Numbered from the stretch's first letter, positions 35,591 through 47,805 are shown. The stretch is 64,000 nucleotides of DNA from Chelydra serpentina (GCA_037349315.1 JBAIAC010000023.1:38675501-38739500), one strand, 5' to 3'. Made by a program: numbers and translations. Notes: a model not told the origin generated them from the letters alone.

Positions 35591-38415
35591 CTGACCAGTT
35601 TCTTACTGAGCCTAAGTGATCCCACAAATGAAAATTTAACTCATTACACCAGACAGCTAAACATTGCAGGGTGGCTGGGTGTTTCCCCCACCCAATCAAG
35701 AAACTATGAAAAAAGTTATTGTTGGGTGTGTGTGCTTGTTTTGTGATTTAATAGAATCTTTCACAATTAGATTCCTGTGAGAGGCATGAAAGCAAACATG
35801 AATGTTTCGCGCCAAGTCAGTTACGCTTTCCATCACCACACTAAAGACACAGACGTTGTGGATACTGCCATGGGAGCAATTTTGTAAAAAAGGATTTGAC
35901 CAGAGGAGCATGTGTGTGCATTTGGATGGGATGCAGCCGCACCTTAGGAGGTAGTGATGGATGGCACCATGGAATGGAGAGAACATCATGGGATTGTACG
36001 CAGGAGACAGATGGCTGGAGACTAAATGCTGCATGGGGTGATTTTACCTTTAGGTGGAGCTCTGCGGTTGGAAAGACCTTGTAATGTGAATCGCTTTCTA
36101 GCAAGAGCTGAGCACTCAAGATTAAGGCTGGTGGAAGCATCAGCTAGGAGAGAGAGGCAGAGGGAAAAGAAATAAGGCAGGAAGGTTCACCCTTTCACCT
36201 TATTGGAAAGAAAAGGGTAGAGCTGGATGACAACCAAAAAAAAAATAAAATCCTTTAGATTAAGTCCAAGCTGAAAAGGTGACATGAAGCCAGGTAAATT
36301 AAACTAGCTGGGCCAAGCTGATCCCTGGTATAAATCAACTGAGTTGCACCAGGGATGATTTTGGCTCGCTGAGTTTCCGTGGAGAGTAAAAACAAAAAAC
36401 TGGGGAGGGAGGTGGCTCTTTGAAAAGGAAAATAAATACAGTTTAGCAGCAAGCTAATTAAACACATAACGTGGCGCCTTGTGCCGTGAAAAGGTGTCAC
36501 TGCGATTTGAATAGGCAGCAGCTCCTGGCTCCAGAGGGAAATAAGAGATGAAGCATTATCATGCAGGAAAAATATTGACAATGAGTATTTGTAGCCTCAA
36601 CCCATTAGGCCACTGCAGTGGTATTTCACTTGGAAGTTACTCAGATGCTTGGTGTGATTTAAGCCTTACCTGCTAGCATCTTTCCAACAGCCTCCATGCA
36701 ATACAGCTGGCCTACTATATCACTTGATTAGCTGGGATATCTTCTATGCATTCACATGCCAACAAAACCAGCAAACCAAACTCCTAACTGAATAAACAGT
36801 CAAGCTCCCTGATAATTACATGTACTGGGAGAAGTCACAATCACTCCCACTTCTATTAATAAAAGAAATGGACCTGAACCCAGATCCGAACACAACTGCC
36901 AAACTTTGCATCTGTCTTCTGTCTCTATAATGGACATGTCACACAGGAAAGTGTATGGCAGAGCAAGGGCTATAAACCAGGTCTCACGCCAGGCCCTGTG
37001 TTTTGACCATTTGACCACGCGGCATGCCCTCTGCCTTACACTGTCACTATTTCACTGCCAATTAATTATCACAAAGGAGACGCAAATGGAGACCTGAAGT
37101 ACCAGGGAAACACAGAGAGACAATGCATCCAGATAATATCCAGACTGACAAGTGACAGACAGACACACTGTGATTCCAAAGAAAAGCGCATCCCATCACT
37201 TCCTGGTTTGCAGACAAGCTGCTATACAAAGGAAACGATACATAATTGTGTGTGTGTGTGTGTGTAGCAGCATTTTGCAAGGAATGTAAAAGGAATAGGT
37301 TCTAAAGATGCCAAGAACAGGGAAAATAAGGTTTATGTACATGCCATCCTTTTAAAGCAAGGGACATTTGTTCATGGCATTTGGTCACTAATGGAGTCAC
37401 AAGGAAAACTGTAAGACGTGTGTGTGTCTGGGGGTTTCACCCTAATTTTGAAGTGTTTATTCACATGGGAAAAAGGAGAACGAAATCAAATACTTAACTT
37501 CAAGTCATATCTCTGCACAGATGGGTGCACTAGGATGTTTTGACCACAAGTTCCTATTGTTTCCCAATGTTCTATGTTGCTTAGAAGTTGGGCTTCTACA
37601 TGTTGTACCACCTTGAGTTGCCTCGAGACCTTCACTTTCTTCTGCAGCCATAGTGAGTTGCAACAGGCCAGGTTCCCGTACTGAATGTAGCCTCTTGACC
37701 AGCTGATGTTGGCACGTCTGGCTGCTGAAGTCATTTGGGCTAGTGAGTGAGTGTGTGTGTGTGTGTGTGTGTGTAGGACTACAGTTTTCAACAAATCAGG
37801 TGCACAAATGTATGCCTACTTTGCAAATACCACAACTGCACGTGCAAATCAGGTAACTGCCTGCAGAAACTACCATATTTAGCTATTTGCATGCACAAGT
37901 ATATGATGAGCGGATACAACTGCATGAACAAATTAAATGCCAATTGCACATGCAACAGCACATATGCCTGATTTAAAAATCAGGTCTATGCATAACACCT
38001 AGCCTTGAAAGGGTTACATTTTTATCAGTAAACGTTGGTAAATGTTGACCAACGAAAAAAATATTTCCATTGATAATAATCAAGATTTACAGTTAGGTAA
38101 AGTAAGAAAAGTGTAGCTTGAGAACTTAGAGACTGTCATTAAATAAGTATGGTCTGAACCCTGTTAGCGGACAGTCCCCGGCTAAATAATCAGCTAGTTA
38201 TCTTCTGAAGTTTACTTTAGCTTACATTGGGATTTTAAAAAATAACCATGGACGTAACTGACTAAGTTCCAACTGTACGTTTTGTAAAACCTCGTTTTCA
38301 ATGTTCAGCTTGATTCATCCCAACAGTGTCCCTTTGAAGCATCCAGAGCTGGGTGTGCAAAGATATAAATATCAGCGCTATGGGACAACACGCCACACTG
38401 CCACAGAACCCCTAC
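35591..38415. other. intron with two TG microsatellites
   Basis: (TG)n runs are at 37247-37264 and 37747-37774. Minus frames at 35696-36140 and 36255-36581 overlap and show no domain. Confidence 0.5.
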
Positions 38416-38525
38416 CTCTGTTTTGTCTGGTGCTGGGACTGGAGTTTCGGCTCCTGTCGTTCGATGTTTCCCGGTGTGTTGGCTCAGATTTATTTTCATA
38501 CATGCTTGATGCCTTCCTGCTATAT
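38416..38525 (-). CDS. MCF2L: MCF2L linker exon, Ser/Arg-rich (possibly alternative)
   Basis: This 110-nt open segment has a strong acceptor (TTTGTTTCTTTTGTCCAAAG) and donor (CAGAG/GTAGGG). It enters in phase 2, completes the Arg codon of the previous exon, reads 36 codons without a stop and exits in phase 1. The peptide starts YSRKASSMYENK and includes RSRNSSPSTRQNR; it is hydrophilic, rich in Ser, Arg and Asn, and has RKASS and SSPS motifs typical of phosphorylated linkers. I do not recognise it from mammalian MCF2L, where this part reads differently, so it may be a fast-evolving or alternatively used exon. The evidence is splice signals, phase and open frame, not homology. Confidence 0.68.
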
Positions 38526-38772
38526 CTTTGGACAAAAGAAACAAAACCATCATTAGGTTATCACACGGTGACTGACGGTGCCACTTCTATGTTGACGTCA
38601 TCCTCAGCGGGCTACCATGGTGTAGTAGCTATTGGGATAACCAATCATCCCATCCCCCTGTTCCCCACACACATAACTTGAGCACTGATTCCAGCCTTTC
38701 ATATTACATCCTGTTGGTGGGAAAACATTAATCAGAGATGGTGTGCGAATGGAACCTCAGATCGGAACCAGT

Positions 38773-38895
38773 TAGGGTGACCAGATGTCCCGATTTTATA
38801 GGGACAGTCCCGATTTTTGGGTCTCTTACTTATATAGGCTCCTATTACCCCCCACCCCGTCCCGATTTTTTTACACTTGCTGTCTGATCACCCTA
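38773..38895 (+). mobile_element. hAT MITE (TAGGGTGACCAGA family), copy 2
   Basis: It is 123 bp with the same ends as the 7284 copy and an exact 8-bp target duplication GAACCAGT (38765-38772, 38896-38903). Confidence 0.85.
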
Positions 38896-38903
38896 GAACC
38901 AGT

Positions 38904-40451
38904 TCAAATTTGGGGGGAGGGGTTTGGATAGAAATCCCTAGCTCCAAACCCACCCAGTTGCTTTTGGGGAGTCAGCTCCCAAACTAGAAGGGGCCCATTT
39001 CTGGCTCAGATGTGGCCAGAATCATTCTTGACGGATTTTGGCACAAAATGGTGGAAATCTCAGGAGAGCAGCCAATCTTGTGAGATTTCCACCATTCTGG
39101 GCCAAAATGTCATCCAAAGCAGCTCAGGAGATTCTGGTGCCACTGACTGCAAGCTCAGGCTCTGATTTGGCCTATGAATCCAAATCCCGAATCCCAGACC
39201 AAACCTAATCCAGATCTGGATCCAAACCACCCCTTCTCGCCCTATTAACTTCTGCATGTCGCTTGCAGACGGGGCATGGTGGTCGTCATTTTTTAAGAGT
39301 TTTTATTAGTAGCAGGATGAGAACTCTGCTGAAAGAACAGAGCATTTGCGGGTCTCTCTCTTCCGAAAGAGTGGTTATGGCATTTGATTGCACTCCTGAA
39401 GGTTGCTGGTTTGAGTCTCACATGATCTCATGCTGAAAGGCCACCTCCAATTCACCCTGAAGCTATATGGCTACCTGATCCATCAGGTTAGGGAAGTCAC
39501 AGGCAGTTGGATGAGTCTGCGATACCGGTCACGTCACTCCCTTGGGTACTGGTAGCTGTGAAACTGATGTTCCTTTACTGTGTCAGCCCGATGCGTCACT
39601 GCCTTGGGGAACTCTGATTTTGACTACTTCCTGCTGAACACTGGGTTTTCCTATGAGGTCTCTGCTCCAAATACTGACCCAGCCCAACTAGGCGTGATCA
39701 TGTGGAATCACAGCACAAAGGGGGTGTGGCTGCTATGACTAGATGAAAGAAAGCATACTGCATAACAACACAGAGGTGGCATTATCCAGTCAGACTTCTC
39801 TGATGTTGCAATGAAGGTTTACAGTATTACGCAAACAACATAACTGCTGTTACATTTTATGTATGAGCAACCCAGGATGGACTGTATTTCTGTGGATGAA
39901 ATACAATCTAATGAATTAATTAGTTTCTAGCCACAACTGGGGCACTAGTGATACTGGTTGCTCTCCCGACAATACTGTTGCTGAATTGGAATTAATCAGT
40001 GCATCTTTTCCAATCACAGGGTTGTCACAGTCATAGGGAGATCATCCTCTACATGGGAGCATGTCAGGGGGTGTGTCCATCCTCTGAATCCACGCCGCCT
40101 TACCTCTGGGTCCACCCGTGAAAATCCATGGAACCCCGACCATGCAGAACGGCTATTTATGGATGTCAGCAGGCTCAGGGAAAGGTTGACTCCTTCTCTT
40201 CCGTTGGCTTGGGACATTTTGTACCCTAATTCCTGTGTCTTTAATCCCACTGAGCCACATAGTAGAGAGGATCATGATCTCCTTGGTTAGGATAGCTGGT
40301 GGGGCAGACTGTGTCAGTGTCCCTTCTTAAAGGACACTCATTCTACCTACTGCCATATAAGCAATCACCATGCATGGGCCTTGCACTGTTGTGACAGTTT
40401 GGACAAAGGGTGTTTCGTCCAACATCCTCTTTCCCTAGGTAGTCAAGAGAG
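38904..40451. other. intron, nothing recognised
   Basis: No exon or clear element is seen. A degenerate AATCCAGATCTGGATCCAAA-type stretch lies at 39205-39230. Confidence 0.45.
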
Positions 40452-40454
40452 TAA

Positions 40455-40750
40455 GGGCTGGTCTACACTAACCCCCCAATTCGAACTAAGATACGCAACT
40501 TCAGCTACGTGAATAACGTAGCTGAAGTCGAAGTATCTTAGTTCGAATGAAAAGGTACTTACCCGGGGTCCACACGCGGCGCGCAGGCTCCCCCGTTGAC
40601 TCCGCCTACTCCGTTCGCGGAGTAGGATTACAAGCGTCGACGGGGGAGCACTTCCTGGTTTGATTTATCGCGTCTAGACAAGACGTGATAAATCGAACCC
40701 AGAAGATCGATTGGACTCCTCCGACACAACGCGTAAGTATAGACGTACCC
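40455..40750. mobile_element. Harbinger MITE, intact ends, TAA target duplication
   Basis: GGGCTGGTCTACACTA and TATAGACGTACCC ends are flanked by TAA (40452-40454, 40751-40753). The internal hairpin CAACTTCAGCTACGTGAATA / ACGTAGCTGAAGTCG is well kept, so this is the best full copy in the window (296 bp). Confidence 0.85.
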
Positions 40751-41278
40751 TAAGATCCTTATTTTTTCTTCTGTTCAATCTGCTGTTGGTTAAATGAACA
40801 TATGCGGCCAGTTGTTCCTTGAGTTAATTAACCATTGGCTGTAGTATTATATCTAGTATTTCTGCTTTAGAAACTCAAGCATTTTACATTTCCATGTCAT
40901 AGGGTTAAATATCTGGCTTGGTTTGGTACATTTTTCTGGTTGCATTTAACTTTCATTGGAATTGTTTTCTCTTTCTGTCCTCTGGACAGAGATTGTCAGC
41001 GTGGTTACATCTTAAACAAAGAAAGCACCATCTCTGGAATACTTCCAGGTCTTCCAAACTAAGGAACAGAAAGAACAAAGTCACTTCCATTGAAAGTCTC
41101 CTAAATGGTATTTCAGAGCACTAGCAGGTGAGCCAACAGGCTGTCTGTGTCCCACAGGACCTTTGGGTTTGGTTGATAATGTTAAAAACAATCAAAAGCT
41201 GCAGAAAACATTCATCCAAAATCGGCCCAGCATCCCCTTTCCAAACTCAGGCCGTATTTGTTGACGACTTCATTTAGG

Positions 41279-41402
41279 CCAGGGTGACCAGACAGCAAGT
41301 GTGAAAAATCGGGACGGGGGTGGGAGGTAATAGGTGCCTATATAAGACACAGCCCCAAATATCGAGCCTGTCCCTATAGAATCGGAACACCTGGTCACCC
41401 TA
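41279..41402 (-). mobile_element. hAT MITE (TAGGGTGACCAGA family), copy 3, reversed
   Basis: The plus strand reads CAGGGTGACCAGACAGCAAG at the left and GGAACACCTGGTCACCCTA at the right, so the element is reversed. The flanking 8-mers do not match, which fits greater age. Confidence 0.75.
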
Positions 41403-41726
41403 ACCTCATTAAAGTCCATTATCCTTTTCAATGGGTCGATTTCAATTGACCCTGGTGCCGATCAAATATATGGGTGCCCGTGGTTCCTTTGCAAAAGCAA
41501 ACTCCAGTCTGTTGAGTGCATTTTGCTTTGAGATTATGGGTTTGTACAAATGCAAAATCTTTGTCTGCATTTACGTGGGTTGAAGACAGTGAAGAAGACA
41601 ATGGTAGGCCTGGGAAGCAACATGGCACACTCATAATTCATCTGCACCTAAAGATACTGAGATTGGAACAGGTAAAAGATAGTCTGATATCAATGCTTGG
41701 CAGGTCACCATTAAGTCTGTGATTAC

Positions 41727-41799
41727 CTGGTTGAGTTGGAGGAATTCATCGGTGCATGGTACACACTCTCCGTGATTCTTTGGTGTAGCTGGCTTGCTT
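41727..41799 (-). CDS. MCF2L: MCF2L exon: start of the post-PH linker
   Basis: This 73-nt exon enters with the carried G to give EASQLHQRITESVY, then HAPMNSSNST, and leaves with AG of a split Arg codon (phase 2). The EASQ start is shared with mammalian MCF2L (ACREASQ). After that the sequence is diverged and Ser/Asn-rich, as expected for an unstructured linker. The acceptor has a TTTTTCTTTCTCTAACAG tract and the donor is CAG/GTAATC. The call depends on conserved EASQ plus exact phase agreement with both neighbours. Confidence 0.85.
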
Positions 41800-42075
41800 C
41801 TGTTAGAGAAAGAAAAAATAATAATAGCTCCAAATTGCACTGATCATTTCCTTTTTGTGGACACATAAGAGAACATGGCAAAGAAGACTGTACAAGGTTT
41901 ACAGTTTGGTTCGATGGCTCTCAGCACCACCCCCACTCTACAAATTGTTCCAGCACCCCTGGGTTAAAGGCAAGAGTTCCTAAGGAAGAACTATACAAGA
42001 CCTCACTAGACGGTCTGCACTGCCCATAGAGTCACAAAGCCTAACATATTAGTGCTTTTATACACATATAAAATG

Positions 42076-42292
42076 GGCCATTACCACAGTATTTGAGCAC
42101 TTCACAATCTTTCCTGTATTAATCCTGAGAGATACGGAAGTGCTACTACTCCTATTTTAGAGATGGGAAACAGGCCCAGAGAGATTAAGTCACTCACCCC
42201 AGGTGACACAGGAAGTCTGTGGTGAAACAGGAAATTGAACCAGGATCACCTGAATCTTAGGCTAGTGCCCTAGCCACTGGGCTATCCTCCAT
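42076..42292 (-). repeat. MIR-like (CORE-type) SINE
   Basis: TTTTAGAGATGGGAAACAGG, then GGTGACACAGGAAGTCTGTG, then CTAGTGCCCTAGCCACTGGG follow the MIR order in reverse, with the tRNA-like head at the high-coordinate end. Confidence 0.6.
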
Positions 42293-42720
42293 CCCATCGT
42301 CATGTTTTATGAGCAAGGCAAAAGACTGATGCTCACTAGTTGAATAAGGGTCAAACTTCAGTCATTTATTTCATTTACAAACAATTATGCTGATTTTCAA
42401 CATACTTGGCCTGCTCTTGCTGATTTCATTTGGCAGCACACACCCGCTCAATAACCCATTTTAGCTGCCTTCTGTTGAATGTCAGATACAGAGTCTGTTT
42501 TATCCTTGGGGCAGCAGGTTTAGGAAGAAATCATGTGAGACACAGAGCTGTGAGCCATGAACGCAGCCATTTATTCTCACACACACTGAACTAACCAAAC
42601 CAGCCAAAACTGGCTGGGCTATCCCCTAATAATCACTCAGTTGCCATAGCAACAACAAGGTGCTATTACCAGGACAACCAAATACAGAACATATTCCAAA
42701 GATCACACACTGTGTCCTAC

Positions 42721-42799
42721 CTCTGCATGCTTCCAGTTGTCCTGTCAGGACTTTTCTAATCTCAGAAACCCAGATGTTTTTCAACTCAATGGAAGATGC
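42721..42799 (-). CDS. MCF2L: MCF2L exon: C-terminal PH helix
   Basis: This 79-nt exon encodes 26 residues plus one base: ASSIELKNIWVSEIRKVL, then TGQLEACR. It is the single alpha helix that closes the PH fold, with the invariant Trp (NIW) present. Helix sequence and exon end match mammalian MCF2L (IKAAWVNEIRKVLTSQLQACR). The acceptor is GTTTACAG and the donor is AGAG/GTAGGA. Entry is phase 0 and exit is phase 1, so the leftover G begins a Glu codon finished by the next exon. Confidence 0.93.
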
Positions 42800-43283
42800 C
42801 TGTAAACACGGGAAAGGTGCAAAGCAGATATAGTTCAATGACACTGGCAATCCTATGGCTGCTTTAACCTAAAATTTACTGTTAGCCCTTCCTTGTGATA
42901 AACCTCTATGACCAGAACTGGGACCAAAAAATCAAAGGGCACTTTACAAAATGAAGAATTACATTGGATCTAAAAGTTCCCATCATCATTTTTCTATCTG
43001 GACTTCCGAGTCATTTTCCATCATTTCATTTTCTTTTTCATCCACACCGAAGTCATGACAAATTTCCTCAAAGATGAAGGTGACGTTAGAACTTCACGAG
43101 CAGCACGACAGAATCACTGCTGCTCTAATAACGTGCTTATTCTGAGAAAGGGAGTAACATTAAAATCACAATCTAGTTTCCTTCATATTCTCTCTGTCTT
43201 CACCACTACAGGAAATTACAACCTTGTTAAAGGAAACATAGCCGGAAGGAAGCAAACTCCTTTAGAGAAACCATTGTCTTTAC

Positions 43284-43376
43284 CTGAATGATATAGACCT
43301 CTTCTCGGCCATTATACCAGATCTCAAACTTCTTGTTATCACCCTTTACATTTTCTGTGATGCCAACAGTACTCAT
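43284..43376 (-). CDS. MCF2L: MCF2L exon: middle PH domain strands
   Basis: This 93-nt exon encodes 31 residues, beginning MSTVGITENVKGDNKKFEIW and ending GREEVYIIQ. It supplies the later PH strands; KKFEIWYNGREEVYIIQ is the usual PH pattern of a hydrophobic strand, a turn and a second strand. The acceptor is TTTGAAACAG and the donor CAG/GTAAAG, both phase 0. The first codon is ATG but this is an internal exon, not a start. It is followed closely by the next exon (0.5 kb) and preceded by a 2.9-kb intron that carries a hAT MITE only about 250 bp from the acceptor. Confidence 0.94.
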
Positions 43377-43624
43377 CTGTTTCAAAATAAAAAAGGAAAA
43401 CCAGGAACTTAATGTTAACGTACTTTTAAATTATATCCCCTCTGAAGGGCACTATAAAAAGGACGTGTCCTATTCTGGATACCTTTACAGCGTGCGTAAA
43501 ATATGTTCAAATTATAAAATTCATCACTGCATCCTTTTAACTGTCAGTATTTCTCTCTAACAGATTACAGAAAGCACTCAGTAGCAGCACATTTGTTAAA
43601 TTCAAATGTTGACCCTGTGAGTGC

Positions 43625-43791
43625 TAGGGTGACCAGATGGGAAGACCCAAAAATCGGGACTTCCCACAAAAAAAAAAAACAACGGATCAACCAAACTTGC
43701 CTCCGGAAGAAGACTGAAAATCGGGACAAAAGGGGACAAATGCTCTGAAATCGGGACGGTCCCGATTTTATCGGGACGTCTGGTCACCCTA
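43625..43791. mobile_element. hAT MITE variant of the TAGGGTGACCAGA family
   Basis: The terminal repeats TAGGGTGACCAGA and TCTGGTCACCCTA are kept, but the 167-bp interior differs: AATCGGGAC occurs repeatedly in both orientations and an A-run sits at 43668-43679. No clear 8-bp target duplication. It lies about 250 bp upstream of the PH exon at 43376. Confidence 0.7.
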
Positions 43792-45508
43792 CTGTGGTCC
43801 CAACCCAGCAAAGAACTTAAGCACGTGAATGGTCCCAGCGACTCCATCATCAAATGTAAGTGCTTTGCTGGATCAGGCCTAGGACCTTGCAGATCACACC
43901 CCATAGCCCTGTGAAATGATCTCTCTTCCTGTGTGCAGGCCTGTTAACATCAGTGGTGTTCCATGCCGATGCAGGACTCTGCCCGCACAAATCTTATTGG
44001 GGAACTGGGGGCTAAGATGCTTGTGGTAAGGACTTGAGTGCTGAGCACCCACAACTCCCATTAGCTTCCATGTTCAGCATCTCTATGGATTAAGCCCTAA
44101 GGCTGCAGCTTGGCAAATCATATCACATAAGAGTCTGGAGGCCAAAAAAAGGACTTAGGGCAAAACTGTAGTACTTTTCATAGTTTCCAAACACATGAGG
44201 ACAAAAGACTGAAAACATCAACACAACAAAGCTAATGTCTATAATCCTATAAAACTCTTATATTGTATTTCTCATCAGGTTAGATACAGGGTCTGTATTA
44301 CACACTGCACTAATACAGTCAGGTATATACTGTAGGTGTTCTCTATAAAAGGTTGCCTCCGAAATTCCTGTTTGCACACTTGTTCAGATTGCAAGTCGAA
44401 TGCAATGACAGAAAGCAAGGCCATATTTTAAAACATATACACACGGGGGCACAGCTAAATTGGGTGATCAACCTTAACTCTGCATTACCTGACTTTTGAG
44501 TGCTTGGTTGCTCAACCTTAACTAGACTGTTGCCTAGCAAGTAAAGGCCTACTTGGGTGACCTTACTAATGAAAGGAAGGGCTGTAGGACTGGGTGCTTG
44601 TTTTTTATAGTGTATATACAGCAAAGCCAGCGGCTCTCCACCTCTGCCCCTCAGCATGGGGAGGGGAAATTCTTTATATGTGGGCTTGGATGGATTCGAT
44701 TTTTATCAGTAAGTGTTGCTAAATATCGATTTCACCGGCCACATACAAACCGCCAAAAAAACATTTCCATTAACAATCATCAACATTTACAGATAAACAG
44801 CATTGTTTTGTATTTTGCCTGACAAACCATTAGCGTTTGATTTAAGGATATTTACTTTGTATATTTTGACATACAATTTGTGTTTTAATGGTTATTGAAC
44901 TTTTTGAATCTCAACGTCTATGATCATTAAATAATTATTAGCTGACCTTCCCCGACGTTGAGCAACTGAAACATTGAAATAGATAAAAATTGAAAAAAAA
45001 ACGCTTAAAATACACACTGATATTATCTGTCAAAATTGTAAAAAATAAAAAAGAGAATTCTGCCAAGTGTACTTATAAGGAAGAGACCCTCCACCTACAG
45101 ATCCAAAGAGCAGAAGCTCGCTCACATGCTATAACATAAAAGACAAATTGGAATTCTTATCCAATCTTACATACAATACACACATACTCTATTACTTCTG
45201 TGTTTTTGAACAGCTGATGCCTTCATCATAAACAGACACAATTAATGTCTGCTGTACTGCAATTTCACACACGCTGAGCCAAATGTTGTCCCAGATGTTG
45301 CCAATTGAAGTCCAAAGGATCACACCGTTGTACTTGATGGGAGAATTTGACCCCCAGTAGTGTAATAAACAATGTCAGGATTCAGGGGTTGGAACATCAC
45401 CCCAGTGAATTTCAAGAGTCATCAAGTTTTTTGGGATTCATTTGCAGATATTTTTGTAACAGAACATAGGTTGGAGTTCACGAGCCCAGTCCTGCTCCAC
45501 TGACATCA
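43792..45508. other. intron, nothing recognised
   Basis: AT-rich intron. Frames at 44343-44822 overlap on both strands without motifs. Confidence 0.5.
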
Positions 45509-45516
45509 GTAGGAAA

Positions 45517-45728
45517 CAGGACCGGCTCTAGCTTTTTGGCCACCCCAAGCAAAAAAAAAAAAAAAGGCCATTGCCAAACTGGTGAAGCCACAAAAAAAAA
45601 ATGGCCGCCGCCAAACTGCCGAAGCAAAAAAAAAGAAACACCTGCCCCAAGAATCCACAGACTGTCGCCCCTTACAAGGTGCCGCCCTAGGCATGTGCTT
45701 TCTCGTCTGGTGCCTGGAGCCAGCCCTG
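45517..45728. mobile_element. palindromic hAT MITE, exact 8-bp target duplication
   Basis: CAGGACCGGCTCTAG and CTGGAGCCAGCCCTG are inverted ends, and GTAGGAAA flanks both sides exactly (45509-45516, 45729-45736). Two A-runs and a CAAACTGCCGAAGC-like repeat fill the middle. Confidence 0.85.
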
Positions 45729-46268
45729 GTAGGAAAACTCCCAGTGCTTAAAACTAGAGCATGTTGGGGCCCTCTATCTGGAACAATGAGAGATGGACCC
45801 AAAAACTGCTTATCCCTGCTCCTCTGTATAGGACGTAGCCAGTATAGGACACTTAAGGCTTCCCTCTGTACTGAGCTAACTAACTTCCCCTGGAATTTGG
45901 GGCCCTTTCTGCTACAGAAATAATGGAGTTCAGATGAAAATTCAGATCCAGATTTCAAAAGCTTCCAGTGTTGTGGGTCATTGAGCAAATCATTAAGAGA
46001 GGGGCCTGTTAAAAAATTCAGAGGCAGGCCCGGGTTTGGATTTCAAAGATGCCTGAAGTTCCAGGGTTCATTGGCTCGTCTCCAATAGGCATTTCACCCA
46101 AATAAAAATGAGACCATTCCCAGAGCTGCTGCCTTAGTCAACTTGCCCCCATAGAAAAGGTCTTTCATACTTCTCATTTTGTCTTTAAAACATCCACCTC
46201 CATCTATTTTAAACTTGCTTCAATAGTAGATATATACCTCTCCTCTCCTTCTGTACCATGCCCATTAC

Positions 46269-46490
46269 CTTTAAAGAATTCTTAAAGCTGTATGAAGGAG
46301 ACTTCTCGTGGCCGTCCGTGTTTTCGTCCCGTTTCTTGCAGAAGAGCAGGATCTTTGTGTAGAGGAAGAGGTGCCTCTGCATCGGTTTGAACCTAGCCAA
46401 GTCCTTCACCTTGCTATGGCCCTTCTTGTGATCAGTCCAGACGTTGAAGGAGCCCTGCATCAGCAGTTTACCAAGCTCATGCACGTTTCC
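46269..46490 (-). CDS. MCF2L: MCF2L exon: N-terminal half of PH domain
   Basis: This 222-nt exon encodes 74 residues, starting GNVHELGKLLMQGSFNVW. It contains the first PH beta strands: the LGKLLMQGSF start, VWTDHKKGHSKVK with its lysine-rich loop, FKPMQRHLFLY, and LLFCKKRDEN. In DBS the PH domain binds phosphoinositides weakly and also touches the bound GTPase. The acceptor is GTCCGACAG and the donor AAG/GTAATG, both phase 0. The core strand reads YTKILLF where mammals have HEKAVLF, so this is the most changed part of the PH domain here. The Lys/Arg-rich loop is kept. Confidence 0.95.
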
Positions 46491-47385
46491 CTGTCGGACA
46501 AGAGCGGGGGAAAGAAGGGTTTTCACATGGGTGAGGTTCAAAGCAGAAAAACCCAGGGCAGACTCATTTTCCCCACTGTTTGAATCAAAGGATTGACGGG
46601 TGTGACTAGGGAACCAAAGGTGCCCATTGGGGGCCACAGCACTGGGCTATCTAGGGCGCTCGGGATCAGCGTCCAGCCAGGGCTAAGGAGTCAGCTGCGT
46701 GCTTCACTGTCCAGCTCTACTCCCCAGCCATAACCTCTGTGGCTCGTAATGGGGTTCGCAAGCCCAATACTGGGCACAGGCAGAAGGGACAGGAGCATCT
46801 TCCCTGCTTACAGGCGATCAGACTGACCACACCCCAACACAGCTGTCAGAACGGCCGGTTCATGGAGACATGCACCCACAGCTGCGACCAATAAAGATAA
46901 CAAGCCCGGCTACACAGGAGGGAGAACAGAATGGGATAGCAGAGGGGAAAGGTTCCCAGGCCAGGCTGCCTCTCAGCCACTGAGACGGAGGCAAAGGAGG
47001 CCTGAAAGCCCTGGAGTTTAAGGGCTGATAGACTCAATTTAGGTTAAGAATTTAAGGACTGGTCTAACTGTAGGTGCATTAAAGGGGACCAGTCAGGAGA
47101 AAGCTGGGGTCCCTAGAGAGACTCCCCCAGGATCAGCTGACAGGCTCCCTCACGTATCCATTCCCCCTGACATTTTCCATGCCCACAACCTCTACGTTGC
47201 ACCCCTCCCAGTTAAGACAATTGGCTCCACCCTTTCAGAGGGATTTCCTCAGCTTTGCCAGACAGGGGCTCCTGTCTGATGACCCAGAGGAGCTTTATGA
47301 GAGGGAGAAACTGCCTCTATCAAAATCTGACAACCTGGGCTTGAACATCCCTCCTCTCCAGAGCAGTGTTAACTGTTAAGGGGCC
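46491..47385. other. intron, nothing recognised
   Basis: The open frames around 46209-46637 are extensions of the PH exon. Beyond it no exon or clear repeat is seen. Confidence 0.5.
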
Positions 47386-47388
47386 TTA

Positions 47389-47652
47389 GGGCTTGTCTAC
47401 ACTACCCGGCAGTGTGGACCATCAGAGGACTGAACAGCAGTGTGCCCCCAAGTGCTGCGCAGTAACTCGCCTGGGTAGACACCGCCGGTGCAAACCAAAA
47501 GGTTCCTAGCTCGTGTTAATGTAACCCCATTTGAAGAGGACTGTTAACGCGAACTAGGAACCTTTCAGTCCATGCCCACCGCAGCCAGGCACTGTGGTAC
47601 GCACTGCTATTCCTACCCATAGTTGGAACTGCGGGACAGTGTAGATGTATCA
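47389..47652. mobile_element. Harbinger MITE of a second type, TTA target duplication
   Basis: GGGCTTGTCTACACTA and AGTGTAGATGTATCA ends are flanked by TTA (47386-47388, 47653-47655). Its inner hairpin AAAGGTTCCTAGCTCGTGTTAA / TTAACGCGAACTAGGAACCTTT differs from the 40455 type. Confidence 0.75.
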
Positions 47653-47805
47653 TTAGTGTCCAGTAATTGGAGCATGAGCCTGCGTCGTGGGAGACTGTGG
47701 TCCAATTCCTGCTCTGCCACAGACATCCAGGCTGATCTGGGTACATCAGGTAGGGCCAGATTTGTAGAGGTTTTCACCTGCCTATCTGCATCTCTCAGCA
47801 CCAAT

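Noticed and set aside
37247..37774. Repeated short units considered as a CRISPR-like or satellite array
   Set aside because: They are two plain TG microsatellites. No spaced direct-repeat array exists anywhere in the window.
45506..45988. 160-codon minus-strand frame
   Set aside because: It is built largely from a hAT MITE with A-runs, giving Phe-rich low-complexity text.
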